IMG/VR virus record: IMGVR_UViG_3300003322_000872
Span: 1 to 64,000 of that record
Reading direction: 5' to 3' (one strand)
DNA from: a virus
DNA length: 64,000 bases
Position 1 is the stretch's first letter. Every line of letters begins with the position of its first letter. The notes below the pieces were generated by a model that did no database searches, had not been told where the DNA came from, and was given only the letters and a program-made list of their open reading frames with translations. The position numbers were made by a program, and so were the translations under genes. Positions 34,098 to 42,166 of the stretch are shown here, one piece after another.

Positions 34098-34363
34098 AGA
34101 CCGTATACAAATACCCGTTGGAGACCATCGAAAGACAGAAGATCGATATTCACAGGAACGCCATGTTTCTTAGCGCGGGCATCGATCCCAGCGGCGGTCT
34201 TTGCCTATGGGCCCTCGTCGACACTGCGGAGCCTATGGCAACAAGAACGATCTTCATTGTCGGCACCGGCTTCCCGATCGCTGATAACATTCCCATGTTC
34301 TTCCTGGATACCGTTAAGAACGGGCCGTTCATGTGGCATGTTTTCTATATGAGTGATGAATGA
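34094..34363 (+). CDS. DUF7352-like small protein
   Basis: An 89-residue protein with the start MKTVYKYPLETIERQKIDI, then GGLCLWALVDTAEP and FIVGTGFPI. This arrangement of a short beta-rich protein is the phage DUF7352 type. Function unknown. Coupled by ATGA at both ends. Confidence 0.65.
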   Translation: MKTVYKYPLETIERQKIDIHRNAMFLSAGIDPSGGLCLWALVDTAEPMATRTIFIVGTGFPIADNIPMFFLDTVKNGPFMWHVFYMSDE

Positions 34364-34620
34364 GCAAGCGCCCAAAGCCCGAGCTGTCCGAGCGTGCCCG
34401 TAAGGGACGCCTTACCGCACAGCACTCGTTTATCAACAAGATGTTCCCTGGTTATAATGTCTGGGTAACAGATGCCAAGCTGTTCGTCTATCGCCGCAAG
34501 GCAATGACACCAATCGCCACATTCCTCCGTAAGGGTCCGGACTACGTTCACGATGGCAGCAACACAAAGGTCAAATCTGTAAAGGAGGCCGTGGAATGGG
34601 TCAAGAACAATATTGGGTGA
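34360..34620 (+). CDS. Small basic protein
   Basis: An 86-residue basic protein (MSKRPKPELSERARKGRLTA) with a beta-like middle (NVWVTDAKLFVYRRKAMTPI). It may bind nucleic acid; no motif identified. Confidence 0.55.
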   Translation: MSKRPKPELSERARKGRLTAQHSFINKMFPGYNVWVTDAKLFVYRRKAMTPIATFLRKGPDYVHDGSNTKVKSVKEAVEWVKNNIG

Positions 34621-34629
34621 GCAAGGCCA

Positions 34630-34857
34630 ATGAGTGATGTCATCGACCTTGCCGACCGCCGTGCGCCGGTATGCTTCAGCATCGACTTCGAGGTCCGATG
34701 GGACGGGAGTATGGTATTCGGAGTGAACGATGTAGCCTTCGAGCCGCGCTCCATGCGATCGGTGGCCGATGCTTTACTCCGGGCCGCGTGCTGCATAGAG
34801 CAACAAGCCGCCAAAGAGGAAGGGAATTGGCATGATCCTGACAGCAACCCCAGCTGA
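34630..34857 (+). CDS. Small unknown protein
   Basis: A 75-residue protein (MSDVIDLADRRAPVCFSIDF) with a beta-strand-like first half and a helix (SVADALLRAACCIEQQA). It overlaps the HNH gene start by 26 bp. Function unknown. Confidence 0.55.
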   Translation: MSDVIDLADRRAPVCFSIDFEVRWDGSMVFGVNDVAFEPRSMRSVADALLRAACCIEQQAAKEEGNWHDPDSNPS

Positions 34858-35278
34858 CATAAAGCGCTTCATGTTGTTTGTCGAGTTCCTACCCAATGGA
34901 TGTTGGTTTTGGACCGGGGGGCGTAGCCGGGGCAAGGGCAATAAGAAGTGGTACGGCTCGTTCTCATATGGAGGAAAGGTCGTTAGAGCCCATCGCTTCG
35001 CCTGCGAGCAGATTAAAGGCATCGCGCTACCCGACGACCATCATCGCGATCACCTCTGCCGCTTCAGCCTCTGCGTAAACCCAGATCATATCGACGTTGT
35101 CCATAAGGATGTCAATCAGGCCCGCCGTCACAAACCCCATCCCCCGGTCACCCTGCATTATGCCTATGTCGAGGGCGAGCTTGTCTTGTCCCTGAAAATA
35201 ATCGACCCTTCTGTTGCTTATGACTTTACATTACCGCAGAATACCTTTATCCCTGAGATCATAAACGAACCGGAGTAA
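34832..35278 (+). CDS. HNH endonuclease
   Basis: A 148-residue protein with CWFWTGG, AHRFACEQIKG, DDHHRDHLCRFSLCVNPDHI and VHKDVNQARR, the ordered elements of HNH_3 homing-type endonucleases: Cys pairs for zinc and the His-Asn-His core. The extra C-terminal 45 residues are beta-rich. It could be a free-standing homing endonuclease or serve in DNA processing. The ribosome site is AGAGGAAGGG upstream. Confidence 0.85.
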   Translation: MILTATPADIKRFMLFVEFLPNGCWFWTGGRSRGKGNKKWYGSFSYGGKVVRAHRFACEQIKGIALPDDHHRDHLCRFSLCVNPDHIDVVHKDVNQARRHKPHPPVTLHYAYVEGELVLSLKIIDPSVAYDFTLPQNTFIPEIINEPE

Positions 35279-35568
35279 TGCAGATGCCTCGTAAGCCCCC
35301 AACCTATACCCCGCGCGAAGTTACCGCCCTTAAGGCAGCCGACCGCGTTGTTGCCCGTACCGTTATCACAGGTACAGGCCGTTGGGCCGAGCAGGAGTTC
35401 TATCCTGCCCCCGGCCAATCGATCCGCGATAAACTGGCCGAGATACAGGCCGAGATTGCCGCTAACCCGGCCCTTAAGCGGGTAGCGCTCTATGTCGGCG
35501 GTATCGTTAATAACGAGCGCATGATCGCGAACGTACCGCATAATTTTATCCCGGAGGAGCTAGCATGA
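35278..35568 (+). CDS. Small unknown protein
   Basis: A 96-residue protein; the ATG at 35278 overlaps the preceding stop (TAATG), and ATG 35284 (MPRKPPTYTPREVTALKAAD) has the better spacing from CCGGAG. It has KLAEIQAEIAANPALKRVAL and a beta-like end (YVGGIVNNERMIANVPHNF). No domain recognised. Confidence 0.55.
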   Translation: MQMPRKPPTYTPREVTALKAADRVVARTVITGTGRWAEQEFYPAPGQSIRDKLAEIQAEIAANPALKRVALYVGGIVNNERMIANVPHNFIPEELA

Positions 35569-35786
35569 CCGAAGATCGCGTCGCATTCCTGCGCCGACAG
35601 GTACAGTTGGAAGTGAATAATTTCACAGCCCAAACCGGCCTCAAATCAGTCGATGGCGATAGCATCCTCGAGCTCATGCTCGATATGTACGAGGATGATG
35701 CCGATCAACAGATACTGCATTATCTCTGCGATGGCACGCTGTATGCGAAGCCGGTAGCGATTCTACCAGGAGATTACGACCGATGA
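35565..35786 (+). CDS. Small acidic protein
   Basis: A 73-residue acidic protein (MTEDRVAFLRRQVQLEVNNF) with SILELMLDMYEDDADQQILH. Coupled by ATGA to both neighbours. Unknown. Confidence 0.55.
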   Translation: MTEDRVAFLRRQVQLEVNNFTAQTGLKSVDGDSILELMLDMYEDDADQQILHYLCDGTLYAKPVAILPGDYDR

Positions 35787-36073
35787 ACAAGCGCATTCTC
35801 AAGGCGATTATCGCCAATCTCATGGATGCTCTGGATGATGAGCCGGAATCAATCCTTACGGCTAACCAGCTAGATGTGGTTCGACAAGTCGTAAGGGATG
35901 TTGAGCAACGAGGAGATTTCCTCTTCGACGATCCCTCCGAGGAATACGAGCTCGGCGTCGTGCGCGCCTTTATCCGACGCAAATCAAAGTTGCAAGGTGG
36001 TTGGCGTCTGGATATACCACCAGAAAAACATGAAGAATTTATCCAAGATGTTTACGAACAGCTGGTTAAATGA
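35783..36073 (+). CDS. Small acidic helical protein
   Basis: A 96-residue protein (MNKRILKAIIANLMDALDDE) with an acidic middle (FLFDDPSEEYELGVVRAFIR). It is the last gene of the coupled run from 33409. Unknown. Confidence 0.55.
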   Translation: MNKRILKAIIANLMDALDDEPESILTANQLDVVRQVVRDVEQRGDFLFDDPSEEYELGVVRAFIRRKSKLQGGWRLDIPPEKHEEFIQDVYEQLVK

Positions 36074-36107
36074 TCGCTAGCCTGTCCATGGGGGACAGGT
36101 AACGATC
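36072..36107 (+). other. Long leader hairpin before the 36127 gene
   Basis: GATCG/CGATC closes an inner CCTGTCC/GGACAGG stem with an ATGGG loop. No U-tract; AAAGGAGA follows. Likely an mRNA boundary or translation element. Confidence 0.5.
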
Positions 36108-36126
36108 TTGAAAGGAGAATGGTCAA

Positions 36127-37020
36127 ATGGCGAGAATTTCCATATCGAATGCCGAGCGCGGGCTGGGCATTTACCTGAATAGCGACGCTGCTTCGCACTT
36201 GGGCGGCATCAGCACGCGGGTTGTCATCCATGTAAAGCGTATCGACGACAAGGTCGATATGTTCCTGGTGACTTTGCGCGCCAACATGAACGGCCGCAAT
36301 AAGATCACCAATCAGGCCAACTCGAAGAAAACGCCTTTCAGGGTATTCTTCACCGAGGTCGATGGTTGGCTTAAGCGCTGGCCGCGAACCCCGGTCAACA
36401 AGCCGGTTGAAGTCTCATATAACAGCGAGCAAAAGGCAGCCATCCAATTCTATATCACCAAGCAGGAGCTACAGGGTTTTTCCGATATGCAGGAAAAGCC
36501 GCCGTATCCGAAATCATCACTCAGCGAGCAAGTTCGTACCGGTATGGGCAAGCCTGCAGAGCCGATCAAATCGTTCGAGGAGCTCAAGGCCGCTCTGCAA
36601 CCCGAGATCGATACAGTCGCGACCGCGATGGCGTCGGCATACGAAAAAGCTGGGCAATATGAGGATCGGTCAAGGCGCGATTTCAAAGCGCCAGAAGTCA
36701 AGATGCTATCCCAACAAGACATCGAAGATCGCATCCAAGCCCAAATCGAGGGCAAGGCCAAGGCTCCAGCTTATCCAGATCAAGCGAAAGCCGTACAGGC
36801 TGCGCGATCGGTCGCCATCTTCCAGTCTGCCACCCCGCACGATGATCTCAATACGGCGCTGAAGAGTTTGAATACGGCGCTTATCCCAGAGGTCAACGAT
36901 GTCGAGCTCTTTATCGAGGAGATCGACAGTCTTGGTAATGTTACCAAGACCATTAATCTCCCGCCGCCGGGAAACATCCGCATCCGGGGCCGCATCATAA
37001 GGGAGGAAATCCTTGGATAG
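36127..37020 (+). CDS. Unknown 297-residue protein
   Basis: MARISISNAERGLGIYLNSD at the start and a long Ala/Gln/Lys-rich middle (YEKAGQYEDRSRRDFKAPEV). The end NIRIRGRIIREEILG is basic. AAAGGAG lies 8-10 nt before the ATG. The N-terminal 110 residues look globular, the remainder helical. No domain recognised; a DNA-associated role is only suggested by the charge. Confidence 0.6.
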   Translation: MARISISNAERGLGIYLNSDAASHLGGISTRVVIHVKRIDDKVDMFLVTLRANMNGRNKITNQANSKKTPFRVFFTEVDGWLKRWPRTPVNKPVEVSYNSEQKAAIQFYITKQELQGFSDMQEKPPYPKSSLSEQVRTGMGKPAEPIKSFEELKAALQPEIDTVATAMASAYEKAGQYEDRSRRDFKAPEVKMLSQQDIEDRIQAQIEGKAKAPAYPDQAKAVQAARSVAIFQSATPHDDLNTALKSLNTALIPEVNDVELFIEEIDSLGNVTKTINLPPPGNIRIRGRIIREEILG

Positions 37021-37054
37021 CGCTCTGAACATTGTTCTAAGCTGAGGATAACCC

Positions 37055-37459
37055 ATGGAAGCAGCTCCCACTATCGACGCCTTTGTCCGTGGCCCCACGC
37101 TGTTTAGGCGTGGGGTTATCTACCACGGCGAAATGCTCTACGGCGATCCTGTTCTATTGGTACGCGAACCCAATAATCCCAAGGACTCCAATGCTGTCTT
37201 AGTGACAGACCAAGACGATCGCCCCATCGGATATATTCAACGGGATAAGGCCGCTGTCCTGGCTGTCTGGATGGACAAGGGATGGGTGTATACGGGTCGG
37301 GTTATAGTACCAGCTAAGATTACACAGCAAGGGAATAAACGGTTCGTTCACCCAGATACTCTTGTTGTACGATGCACCCCAATCGCGCCGCTTAACCAGT
37401 CGGTAACTACAAAGAGAACCGAAACTTTACCAAAGGTCAAGGAAGAGATATCCTGGTAG
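37055..37459 (+). CDS. HIRAN domain protein
   Basis: A 134-residue protein with FRRGVIYHGEMLYGDPVLL, VREPNNPKDSNAVLV and PIGYIQRDKAAVLA, the complete HIRAN signature. HIRAN domains bind ssDNA 3' ends or stalled forks in larger enzymes; here it is stand-alone, as in several phages. GAGGATAACCC precedes the ATG. A role in replication or repair is inferred from the domain. Confidence 0.85.
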   Translation: MEAAPTIDAFVRGPTLFRRGVIYHGEMLYGDPVLLVREPNNPKDSNAVLVTDQDDRPIGYIQRDKAAVLAVWMDKGWVYTGRVIVPAKITQQGNKRFVHPDTLVVRCTPIAPLNQSVTTKRTETLPKVKEEISW

Positions 37460-37479
37460 CAGTAAACCGGAGATGAACC

Positions 37480-37662
37480 ATGATCAAAGTTATCGCCATC
37501 GCTGTCGCCTATTATCTACTGGGTCTTGCTGCCATCCTTCCGACGGAGCAGAACCTTAAGGCGGCATGCCATCCTACGTTCACAGATCGCCAAGCGCTGG
37601 TTGCACCTATCGTTTGGCCCATCACGTACCTTTCATCATTGGAGCTCGAAAACAAATGCTGA
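37480..37662 (+). CDS. Small membrane protein
   Basis: A 60-residue protein with an N-terminal membrane segment (VIAIAVAYYLLGLAAILPT) and a second hydrophobic stretch. AACCGGAGATG precedes the start. It overlaps the next membrane-protein gene by 7 bp. Confidence 0.6.
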   Translation: MIKVIAIAVAYYLLGLAAILPTEQNLKAACHPTFTDRQALVAPIVWPITYLSSLELENKC

Positions 37663-37907
37663 CAGCTATCATCTTTCTTCTCGTCATCACCATCTATATC
37701 CTCATCGCATGTATCGCTTTCGGGATTTTAGAGGCGTATGAACTGGCACCCTATAACGATAGGCCAGTTGTAGCTGCCTTCTGGTTTCTAATCCCGATTT
37801 CCTATCTAACGATGAAGATCACAGATGCAGCCGCGATTCCAATCGGTTGGTTGGCCAATCGTTCTTTTGAATTGGTCAGAGCTTACCGTTTAAGGGCGAA
37901 TGGATGA
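37656..37907 (+). CDS. Two-pass membrane protein
   Basis: An 83-residue protein from ATG 37656 (MLTAIIFLLVITIYILIACI) with a second hydrophobic region (VVAAFWFLIPISYLTMKI). Start chosen because it follows directly on the previous gene; the longer upstream frame is not protein-like. Unknown function. Confidence 0.6.
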   Translation: MLTAIIFLLVITIYILIACIAFGILEAYELAPYNDRPVVAAFWFLIPISYLTMKITDAAAIPIGWLANRSFELVRAYRLRANG

Positions 37908-38155
37908 CTTGGCCCCTCGTAATACTGCGTGTGCCTTTAGCCGCCTATCTTTTGATAGAAGCGGCTTTGGCCAAATCTGGCGACGAGGGATTACTCCGGA
38001 TAGACAGTCCCTCTCCAGGCCATCTAAACTTGGATGGCGTGGTTTTGGAGCCAGACCCCTCGACGCTCGACATAAAAGTGTGGCCTTGCTGTGGCCACCC
38101 TATTGCCGAGGGCCACAACAGTTCCTGCACTTTCTATGGATTGGACAAATCATGA
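37904..38155 (+). CDS. Small protein with CC..C pattern
   Basis: An 83-residue protein (MTWPLVILRVPLAAYLLIEA) with a hydrophobic N-terminus, then PCCGHPIAEGHNSSC, a possible metal or disulfide site. Coupled by ATGA to the preceding membrane protein and to the phosphoesterase. Confidence 0.55.
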   Translation: MTWPLVILRVPLAAYLLIEAALAKSGDEGLLRIDSPSPGHLNLDGVVLEPDPSTLDIKVWPCCGHPIAEGHNSSCTFYGLDKS

Positions 38156-38751
38156 GCAACACTTTCTTCATCGGATGCACCCACTTCGGCCACGAGAATA
38201 TCATCCGGTTGGCCAATCGGCCTTTCGCCTCTGTCCAAGAAATGGACGAGACGATGATCGAGCGGTGGAATGCTGTCGTTAAGCCCAATGACGAGGTTTT
38301 CCATCTGGGTGATTTTGCATGGCATCACCATCAAGAATACAGAGATCGCCTTAACGGCAAAATCGTCGTCATTATCGGTAACCATGACCCAGATTACCTT
38401 TTTGGCATCCATGGTATCCAGGATTTTTACAACTACAATGTCATCGAGCGCAAGGATCACAAGTTCGTCCTGTTCCACTATCCGATCGAGGACTGGGACA
38501 TGCGCTATCGCGGCTCGATCCATCTACACTGCCATACCCATCAGTCGGCCTTGGAACGTCCCGCACTTCCATACATCATCGGGTCGGGACTTACCCGGTC
38601 AAATGAAGGAAGCTCTCCCTTGGAGCTCCCAAGTAATTATCCAGAGGGACTCATCTGCAACCGCTTCAACGTAACCGTCGAAGCCACAAATTACACCCCC
38701 GTATCCATCGACGAGTTGCTTGACCGGGGGTATGGGAGATGGCAGGGATGA
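38152..38751 (+). CDS. Calcineurin-like metallophosphoesterase
   Basis: A 199-residue protein with FIGCTHFGHENII, EVFHLGDFAWH, VVIIGNHDPDY, LFHYPIEDW and HLHCHTHQS, the five metal motifs of the phosphoesterase fold in order. The first motif has GCTH where D-x-H is usual, so one metal ligand differs. Start ATG 38152 overlaps the previous stop. Phage members may act on nucleotides, RNA or DNA; the substrate cannot be read from sequence. Confidence 0.85.
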   Translation: MSNTFFIGCTHFGHENIIRLANRPFASVQEMDETMIERWNAVVKPNDEVFHLGDFAWHHHQEYRDRLNGKIVVIIGNHDPDYLFGIHGIQDFYNYNVIERKDHKFVLFHYPIEDWDMRYRGSIHLHCHTHQSALERPALPYIIGSGLTRSNEGSSPLELPSNYPEGLICNRFNVTVEATNYTPVSIDELLDRGYGRWQG

Positions 38752-38900
38752 AGGTTCTCCAAACTCTGATATTAATCATCCCAGCATCGATCTGCCTTAT
38801 CTTTGCTGGTATGCTCGCATTACATGGTGGTATCTTTTTTCCGATCGTCTTTTTGATTGTCGGCGTTATGGCACTCAAGATTGAAGTTAGGTATTGGTGA
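38748..38900 (+). CDS. 50-residue membrane protein
   Basis: ATG 38748 overlaps the phosphoesterase stop and the TGA overlaps the next ATG. The product has two hydrophobic helices (VLQTLILIIPASICLIFAGM and IFFPIVFLIVGVMAL). Both overlaps support it as real. Unknown function. Confidence 0.6.
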   Translation: MKVLQTLILIIPASICLIFAGMLALHGGIFFPIVFLIVGVMALKIEVRYW

Positions 38901-39181
38901 TGAATGCAATCCCCATAATGACCGATCCCCTCGGCAAATATTGGAAGCAGCCCCTCGACATCCGATCGGCCCCGATGGACGGCACCCATGTGCTGTTGTC
39001 TATGCGACAGTTCAAGGAGCTCCTCGAGTATTCGGAATCATTCCCTTCGGGTGTTTACGAGGGTAAATGCTGGAGACGACAGGAACCATCTACCTGGTTT
39101 CTTTGTTGGTATGAAAATAAATCCGAGGATCGGTGCGCCATTAAAGCACGCAAAATCCTTATCGGGAGGTTACGGCAATGA
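38900..39181 (+). CDS. Unknown protein (DUF551-like character)
   Basis: A 93-residue protein starting at the TG-ATG overlap (MNAIPIMTDPLGKYWKQPLD). The segment DIRSAPMDGTHVLL and later WFLCWYENKSED look like the short phage proteins that describe P-x-D-G-T and W-x-x-x motifs (DUF551-like), but the match is partial. Function unknown. Confidence 0.5.
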   Translation: MNAIPIMTDPLGKYWKQPLDIRSAPMDGTHVLLSMRQFKELLEYSESFPSGVYEGKCWRRQEPSTWFLCWYENKSEDRCAIKARKILIGRLRQ

Positions 39182-39381
39182 TCAGAGTTTGGTGGTATAC
39201 TGTAGATAAGATTGATGACTTCTTACGATGGCTGGCAACTCCACGTATCTATATGCGCTGGGATACAAATGCCTATTTCGTATCCGGTTGGCTAATCGGC
39301 GAAGGTAAGCTATGGCAAGCCATTGCGGCCTTTATCATTATCGCAGCGATCGGAGTTTTTCTGGAGAAAGTTTATGAGTGA
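39178..39381 (+). CDS. Small membrane protein
   Basis: A 67-residue protein (MIRVWWYTVDKIDDFLRWLA) with a C-terminal membrane helix (AIAAFIIIAAIGVFL). Coupled by ATGA. Unknown. Confidence 0.6.
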   Translation: MIRVWWYTVDKIDDFLRWLATPRIYMRWDTNAYFVSGWLIGEGKLWQAIAAFIIIAAIGVFLEKVYE

Positions 39382-39700
39382 ATGCCCCTTCGATACAATC
39401 CTTTACCGGACACCCTATCTGGTGTTGCCCAAGCTCGCAATCCAGTCCATGCCGATGGAATGGCGCAATCGTCTAGCCACGCTGCTCGATGAGGCGCGGG
39501 ATGTTGGTATGGTAACACCAAGCTATTATGTCCTACGGCAGGATAAGAGCTACACCATCACCTCCAATTACGACGAGTCAGACCCCTACAGTCGTCAATA
39601 TGAGTTCACCTCAATTAACGAAGACCCCTGGGCAAATTATCGCCGAGGCGATATTAACGAGCTCTGCCCGACATTTAAAAATCCCCAGCAGAAGGACTAG
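39374..39700 (+). CDS. Unknown protein
   Basis: A 108-residue protein from ATG 39374 (MSECPFDTILYRTPYLVLPK), with GGAG about 8 nt upstream. It has MPMEWRNRLATLLDEARDVG and a C-terminal polar region. No domain recognised. Confidence 0.58.
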   Translation: MSECPFDTILYRTPYLVLPKLAIQSMPMEWRNRLATLLDEARDVGMVTPSYYVLRQDKSYTITSNYDESDPYSRQYEFTSINEDPWANYRRGDINELCPTFKNPQQKD

Positions 39701-39777
39701 CGCGACTCTGCGATCCGGGTTATGCTGTGTTTGTTAGTAAGTCGCTAACTGCTCCAACCCCGGAAGGATTTTCTCCG

Positions 39778-39897
39778 ATGAAAAAGGTAAAGCCCCAGCA
39801 TGTACGGGCTCCTCGTAAACCGACGACCAAGATCGTCGATGTCTGTGTCCGTGTGATCACGGGCATCAAAACGTGCTTCGCGACTTCTTCCATGTGA
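39778..39897 (+). CDS. 39-residue basic protein
   Basis: ATG 39778 with CGGAAGGA about 10 nt upstream; TGA overlaps the next ATG (TGATG). The product MKKVKPQHVRAPRKPTTKIV is very basic at the start and may bind nucleic acid. Confidence 0.5.
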   Translation: MKKVKPQHVRAPRKPTTKIVDVCVRVITGIKTCFATSSM

Positions 39898-40082
39898 TGG
39901 AGGTCCCAATGGTCTTCCATCCTCACCCGGTCCTCCACAGAAGGATCAAGCATACAATCGAAGTCTGCCATATCGGTTACTTCGGCTCTCTGTCCATGGG
40001 CTTTCATGAGTTCTACACCATGGTCGGCGGTCTGCTTTGCATCCTTACGATCGCCACCTGTTTGATGGGGAACGACGAATGA
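39897..40082 (+). CDS. Small protein with C-terminal membrane helix
   Basis: A 61-residue protein (MEVPMVFHPHPVLHRRIKHT) ending in a hydrophobic segment (MVGGLLCILTIATCLMG). Starts at a TGATG overlap and ends in an ATGA overlap. Unknown. Confidence 0.55.
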   Translation: MEVPMVFHPHPVLHRRIKHTIEVCHIGYFGSLSMGFHEFYTMVGGLLCILTIATCLMGNDE

Positions 40083-40231
40083 AGTGCCACCGTATTTGGC
40101 AGATTGTTCTAACTGCTGGATCGGTACTAGCTTATAGATACACTCTGCATGATCCCGAAATGTCGGCGTTGATTAGTTTGGGTTTAACGCTTTTTTGGGT
40201 GTGGGAGCCGCAAGATATTCCACACCTGTAA
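40079..40231 (+). CDS. 50-residue membrane protein
   Basis: From ATG 40079 (MKCHRIWQIVLTAGSVLAYR) to TAA 40231, with a second hydrophobic part (ALISLGLTLFWVWEP). It ends the run of small genes, just before a strong terminator. Confidence 0.58.
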   Translation: MKCHRIWQIVLTAGSVLAYRYTLHDPEMSALISLGLTLFWVWEPQDIPHL

Positions 40232-40234
40232 CCG

Positions 40235-40277
40235 GATGGTGGGTCGGAGCTACGCGCTCCGGCCCGCCATCATTTTT
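40235..40277 (+). terminator. Rho-independent terminator
   Basis: A long stem GATGG..GGAGC / GCTCC..CCATC around a TACGC loop is followed by ATTTTTC. It ends the 37480-40231 gene run and directly precedes a new promoter. Confidence 0.85.
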
Positions 40278-40317
40278 CAAGCTTGCAAGAATTTTTTCGT
40301 TCATTGTCTAAACTCAG

Positions 40318-40345
40318 TTTACATCTCTGCGGAATGCCTTATAGT
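40318..40345 (+). promoter_or_regulatory. Promoter of the TTTACA family with leader hairpin
   Basis: -35 TTTACA (40318-40323), 16-nt spacer, -10 TATAGT (40340-40345). The leader has ATGGC-GAACG-GCCAT, then ACGAACCGGAGATAGTC and the ATG at 40385. Confidence 0.75.
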
Positions 40346-40384
40346 GTCATTCATGGCGAACGGCCATACGAACCGGAGATAGTC

Positions 40385-40525
40385 ATGGACCAAGCTACCA
40401 GATACCAACTGGAGACCAAACTCGGCCTAGCCGAGTTCTCCCTCTCCAACTCCAAGGACCCTGTCCTTACCCAAAAACTCATCCACATCATCAACAACCT
40501 CAAAATCGCCCTCGGGTATTACTAA
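40385..40525 (+). CDS. 46-residue helical protein
   Basis: ATG 40385 follows the AACCGGAGA ribosome site by 6 nt. MDQATRYQLETKLGLAEFSL then KDPVLTQKLIHIINNLKIAL suggests two helices. It has its own promoter. Unknown. Confidence 0.65.
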   Translation: MDQATRYQLETKLGLAEFSLSNSKDPVLTQKLIHIINNLKIALGYY

Positions 40526-40533
40526 TCACTAGG

Positions 40534-40553
40534 TATACGGCTTCAGCCGTATA
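40534..40553 (+). other. Hairpin between the 40385 gene and the DUF932 gene
   Basis: TATACGGC-TTCA-GCCGTATA, 8 bp perfect with a four-base loop, no U-tract. Probably an RNA processing or stability element. Confidence 0.5.
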
Positions 40554-40588
40554 TCTGGCAATTAGGCCAAATCGGAAAGGATACACAA

Positions 40589-41524
40589 ATGTCTCACGCT
40601 GTAGAAACAATGGCATTCGCCCACGAAGTCCCCTGGCATGGTCTGGGCAACAACATCGATCCCGCAGCCTCGATCGATACATGGCTGGAAGTGTCCGGCC
40701 TTAACTGGGAAGTCGAGCGTATCCCGGTCTATACCGGCGACAACAAGGACCCCATCCCGAATCACCTCGCCGTCCGCCGCGCTACCGATAAGCTGGTGTA
40801 CGACATCGTCTCGCCCCGCTGGAAGCCGGTGCAGAACCGCGAAATCCTGGAATTCTTCCGCGAATGGACCGAGGCGGGCGACGCCACCCTCGAAACTGCC
40901 GGCTCGCTTCACAACGGCAAGGAAGTCTGGGCACTCGCCAATCTGAAGACCGGCTTTACCCTCCCCGGCGGCGACGCGGTTAAGGCATACGTGTTACTGC
41001 GTGGCTCCCACGAGTCCGGCAAGGCAACGATCGCCCGCGATACATCGATCCGCGTGGTTTGCGCCAACACCATGGCGATGGCTTTCGACGAGGCCGCCAC
41101 CAAGGAGCTCCGCTGGTCACATGCCAAGGAGTTCGATCGCGAAGCTGCCAAGAAGGCGTTCGGCTTGTCCCGCGACAATGCCAAGAATTTCGAGAAGGCG
41201 ACCCGCACCTTGGCCAAGATGAAACTCGATATGGACAAGACGCTCGAAACGCTTGCTCCGATCTTCATGCCGAATGTCGAGGCCGACGATATCTACGACG
41301 AAGCCAACTGGGGTCCGACGATGGACAACATCATGTGGGCGATCAACAAGGCCCCCGGCGCGGTCGGCCTTACTGGCTGGGGTGTGCTCAATGGCGTAAC
41401 CTACGCCCTCGATCACAAGGCCCCGACCAAGACTCCGGACGGTAAGTTCTATGCCGCCCAGTTCGGCCATCAGGCCAAGAATAAGGAGAAAACCTTTAAA
41501 GCCCTCATGGCGCTTGCGGATTGA
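40589..41524 (+). CDS. DUF932 domain protein (phage/plasmid-like TIGR03299 type)
   Basis: A 311-residue protein with the family start AFAHEVPWHGLGNNIDP, then WKPVQNREILEFFREW, YVLLRGSHESGKATIARDTS and IRVVCANTMAMAF, as in DUF932 proteins. These are frequent on plasmids and phages beside replication and recombination genes; the biochemical role is not settled to my knowledge. GGAAAGGA lies 8 nt upstream of the ATG. Confidence 0.9.
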   Translation: MSHAVETMAFAHEVPWHGLGNNIDPAASIDTWLEVSGLNWEVERIPVYTGDNKDPIPNHLAVRRATDKLVYDIVSPRWKPVQNREILEFFREWTEAGDATLETAGSLHNGKEVWALANLKTGFTLPGGDAVKAYVLLRGSHESGKATIARDTSIRVVCANTMAMAFDEAATKELRWSHAKEFDREAAKKAFGLSRDNAKNFEKATRTLAKMKLDMDKTLETLAPIFMPNVEADDIYDEANWGPTMDNIMWAINKAPGAVGLTGWGVLNGVTYALDHKAPTKTPDGKFYAAQFGHQAKNKEKTFKALMALAD

Positions 41525-41551
41525 TCCCTTTATATAGATATAGAAGTATTG

Positions 41552-41575
41552 CCCCCGGTCCGGCGCGACCGGGGG
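41552..41575 (+). other. GC-rich hairpin after the DUF932 gene
   Basis: CCCCCGGTC-CGGCGC-GACCGGGGG, 9 bp. No U-tract, so a weak or factor-dependent stop, or a stability element. The next ribosome site AAGGAGAACCGG lies 8 nt further on. Confidence 0.55.
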
Positions 41576-41598
41576 ATAGCTCTAGAAGGAGAACCGGA

Positions 41599-41787
41599 AT
41601 GATTAACCTCACCCCATCCCTTCCCGATATGATGGTGTCGCTCGCCTGCATCATCGGGCTCATATTCTGCGTCCGGCAGATACCCAAGCGGTCTCCGCCC
41701 CCGAAATCTATCCGTATGGTCGCTCGGCACAACGACCGTATTACCCGGCTATCGTGCCTCAACAAGGAGAATGGCAATGCGCCATAA
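41599..41787 (+). CDS. Small membrane protein
   Basis: A 62-residue protein from ATG 41599 (MINLTPSLPDMMVSLACIIG then LIFCVRQIP), one membrane helix and a basic cytoplasmic tail. The start is set by GAAGGAGAACCGGA. Confidence 0.62.
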   Translation: MINLTPSLPDMMVSLACIIGLIFCVRQIPKRSPPPKSIRMVARHNDRITRLSCLNKENGNAP

Positions 41788-42166
41788 AAAGCACCCCCTG
41801 ACCGAAAAAGAACTCGAGCATATCAAGTCCGTCGGCAATTCGGTCGCAATCGGCACCGACGCATTCGTCCACAAGGGCGAGCTCACCGGCAACCGACCAA
41901 CGCTCGACGACGGCCAGACCCCGGATGACTCGGCCGAGCATATCCAGCTCCGCGTCTGGATCGGCAATCCGACCATCGTCCAACCAGCGCTCGTTTCTGG
42001 CAAGGACTACGGCGACCCCTACAAGTACAACGGCGAGTACGACAAGGACTTCAACAACGAGGACCTGCGTGTCGATTATCGGAACGAGAACTTGCCGGCC
42101 GACGATGACGATGACGACGCGCCTGATGTGTCCCAGGACAGTCCCGCGCCGGAACCCGCATCCTAA
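41777..42166 (+). CDS. Acidic unknown protein
   Basis: A 129-residue protein. ATG 41777 (MRHKKHPLTEKELEHIKSVG) is favoured over ATG 41771 because AGGAGA lies 6 nt before it. The middle has beta-like segments and the last 35 residues are very acidic (six Asp in a row, then Pro/Ser/Glu). No domain recognised. Confidence 0.58.
   Translation: MRHKKHPLTEKELEHIKSVGNSVAIGTDAFVHKGELTGNRPTLDDGQTPDDSAEHIQLRVWIGNPTIVQPALVSGKDYGDPYKYNGEYDKDFNNEDLRVDYRNENLPADDDDDDAPDVSQDSPAPEPAS

Noticed and set aside
37900-38151. N-terminal extension of the phosphoesterase
   Set aside because: The fold begins at MSNTFFIGCTH (38152), which overlaps the preceding stop; the upstream part is the previous gene in another frame.
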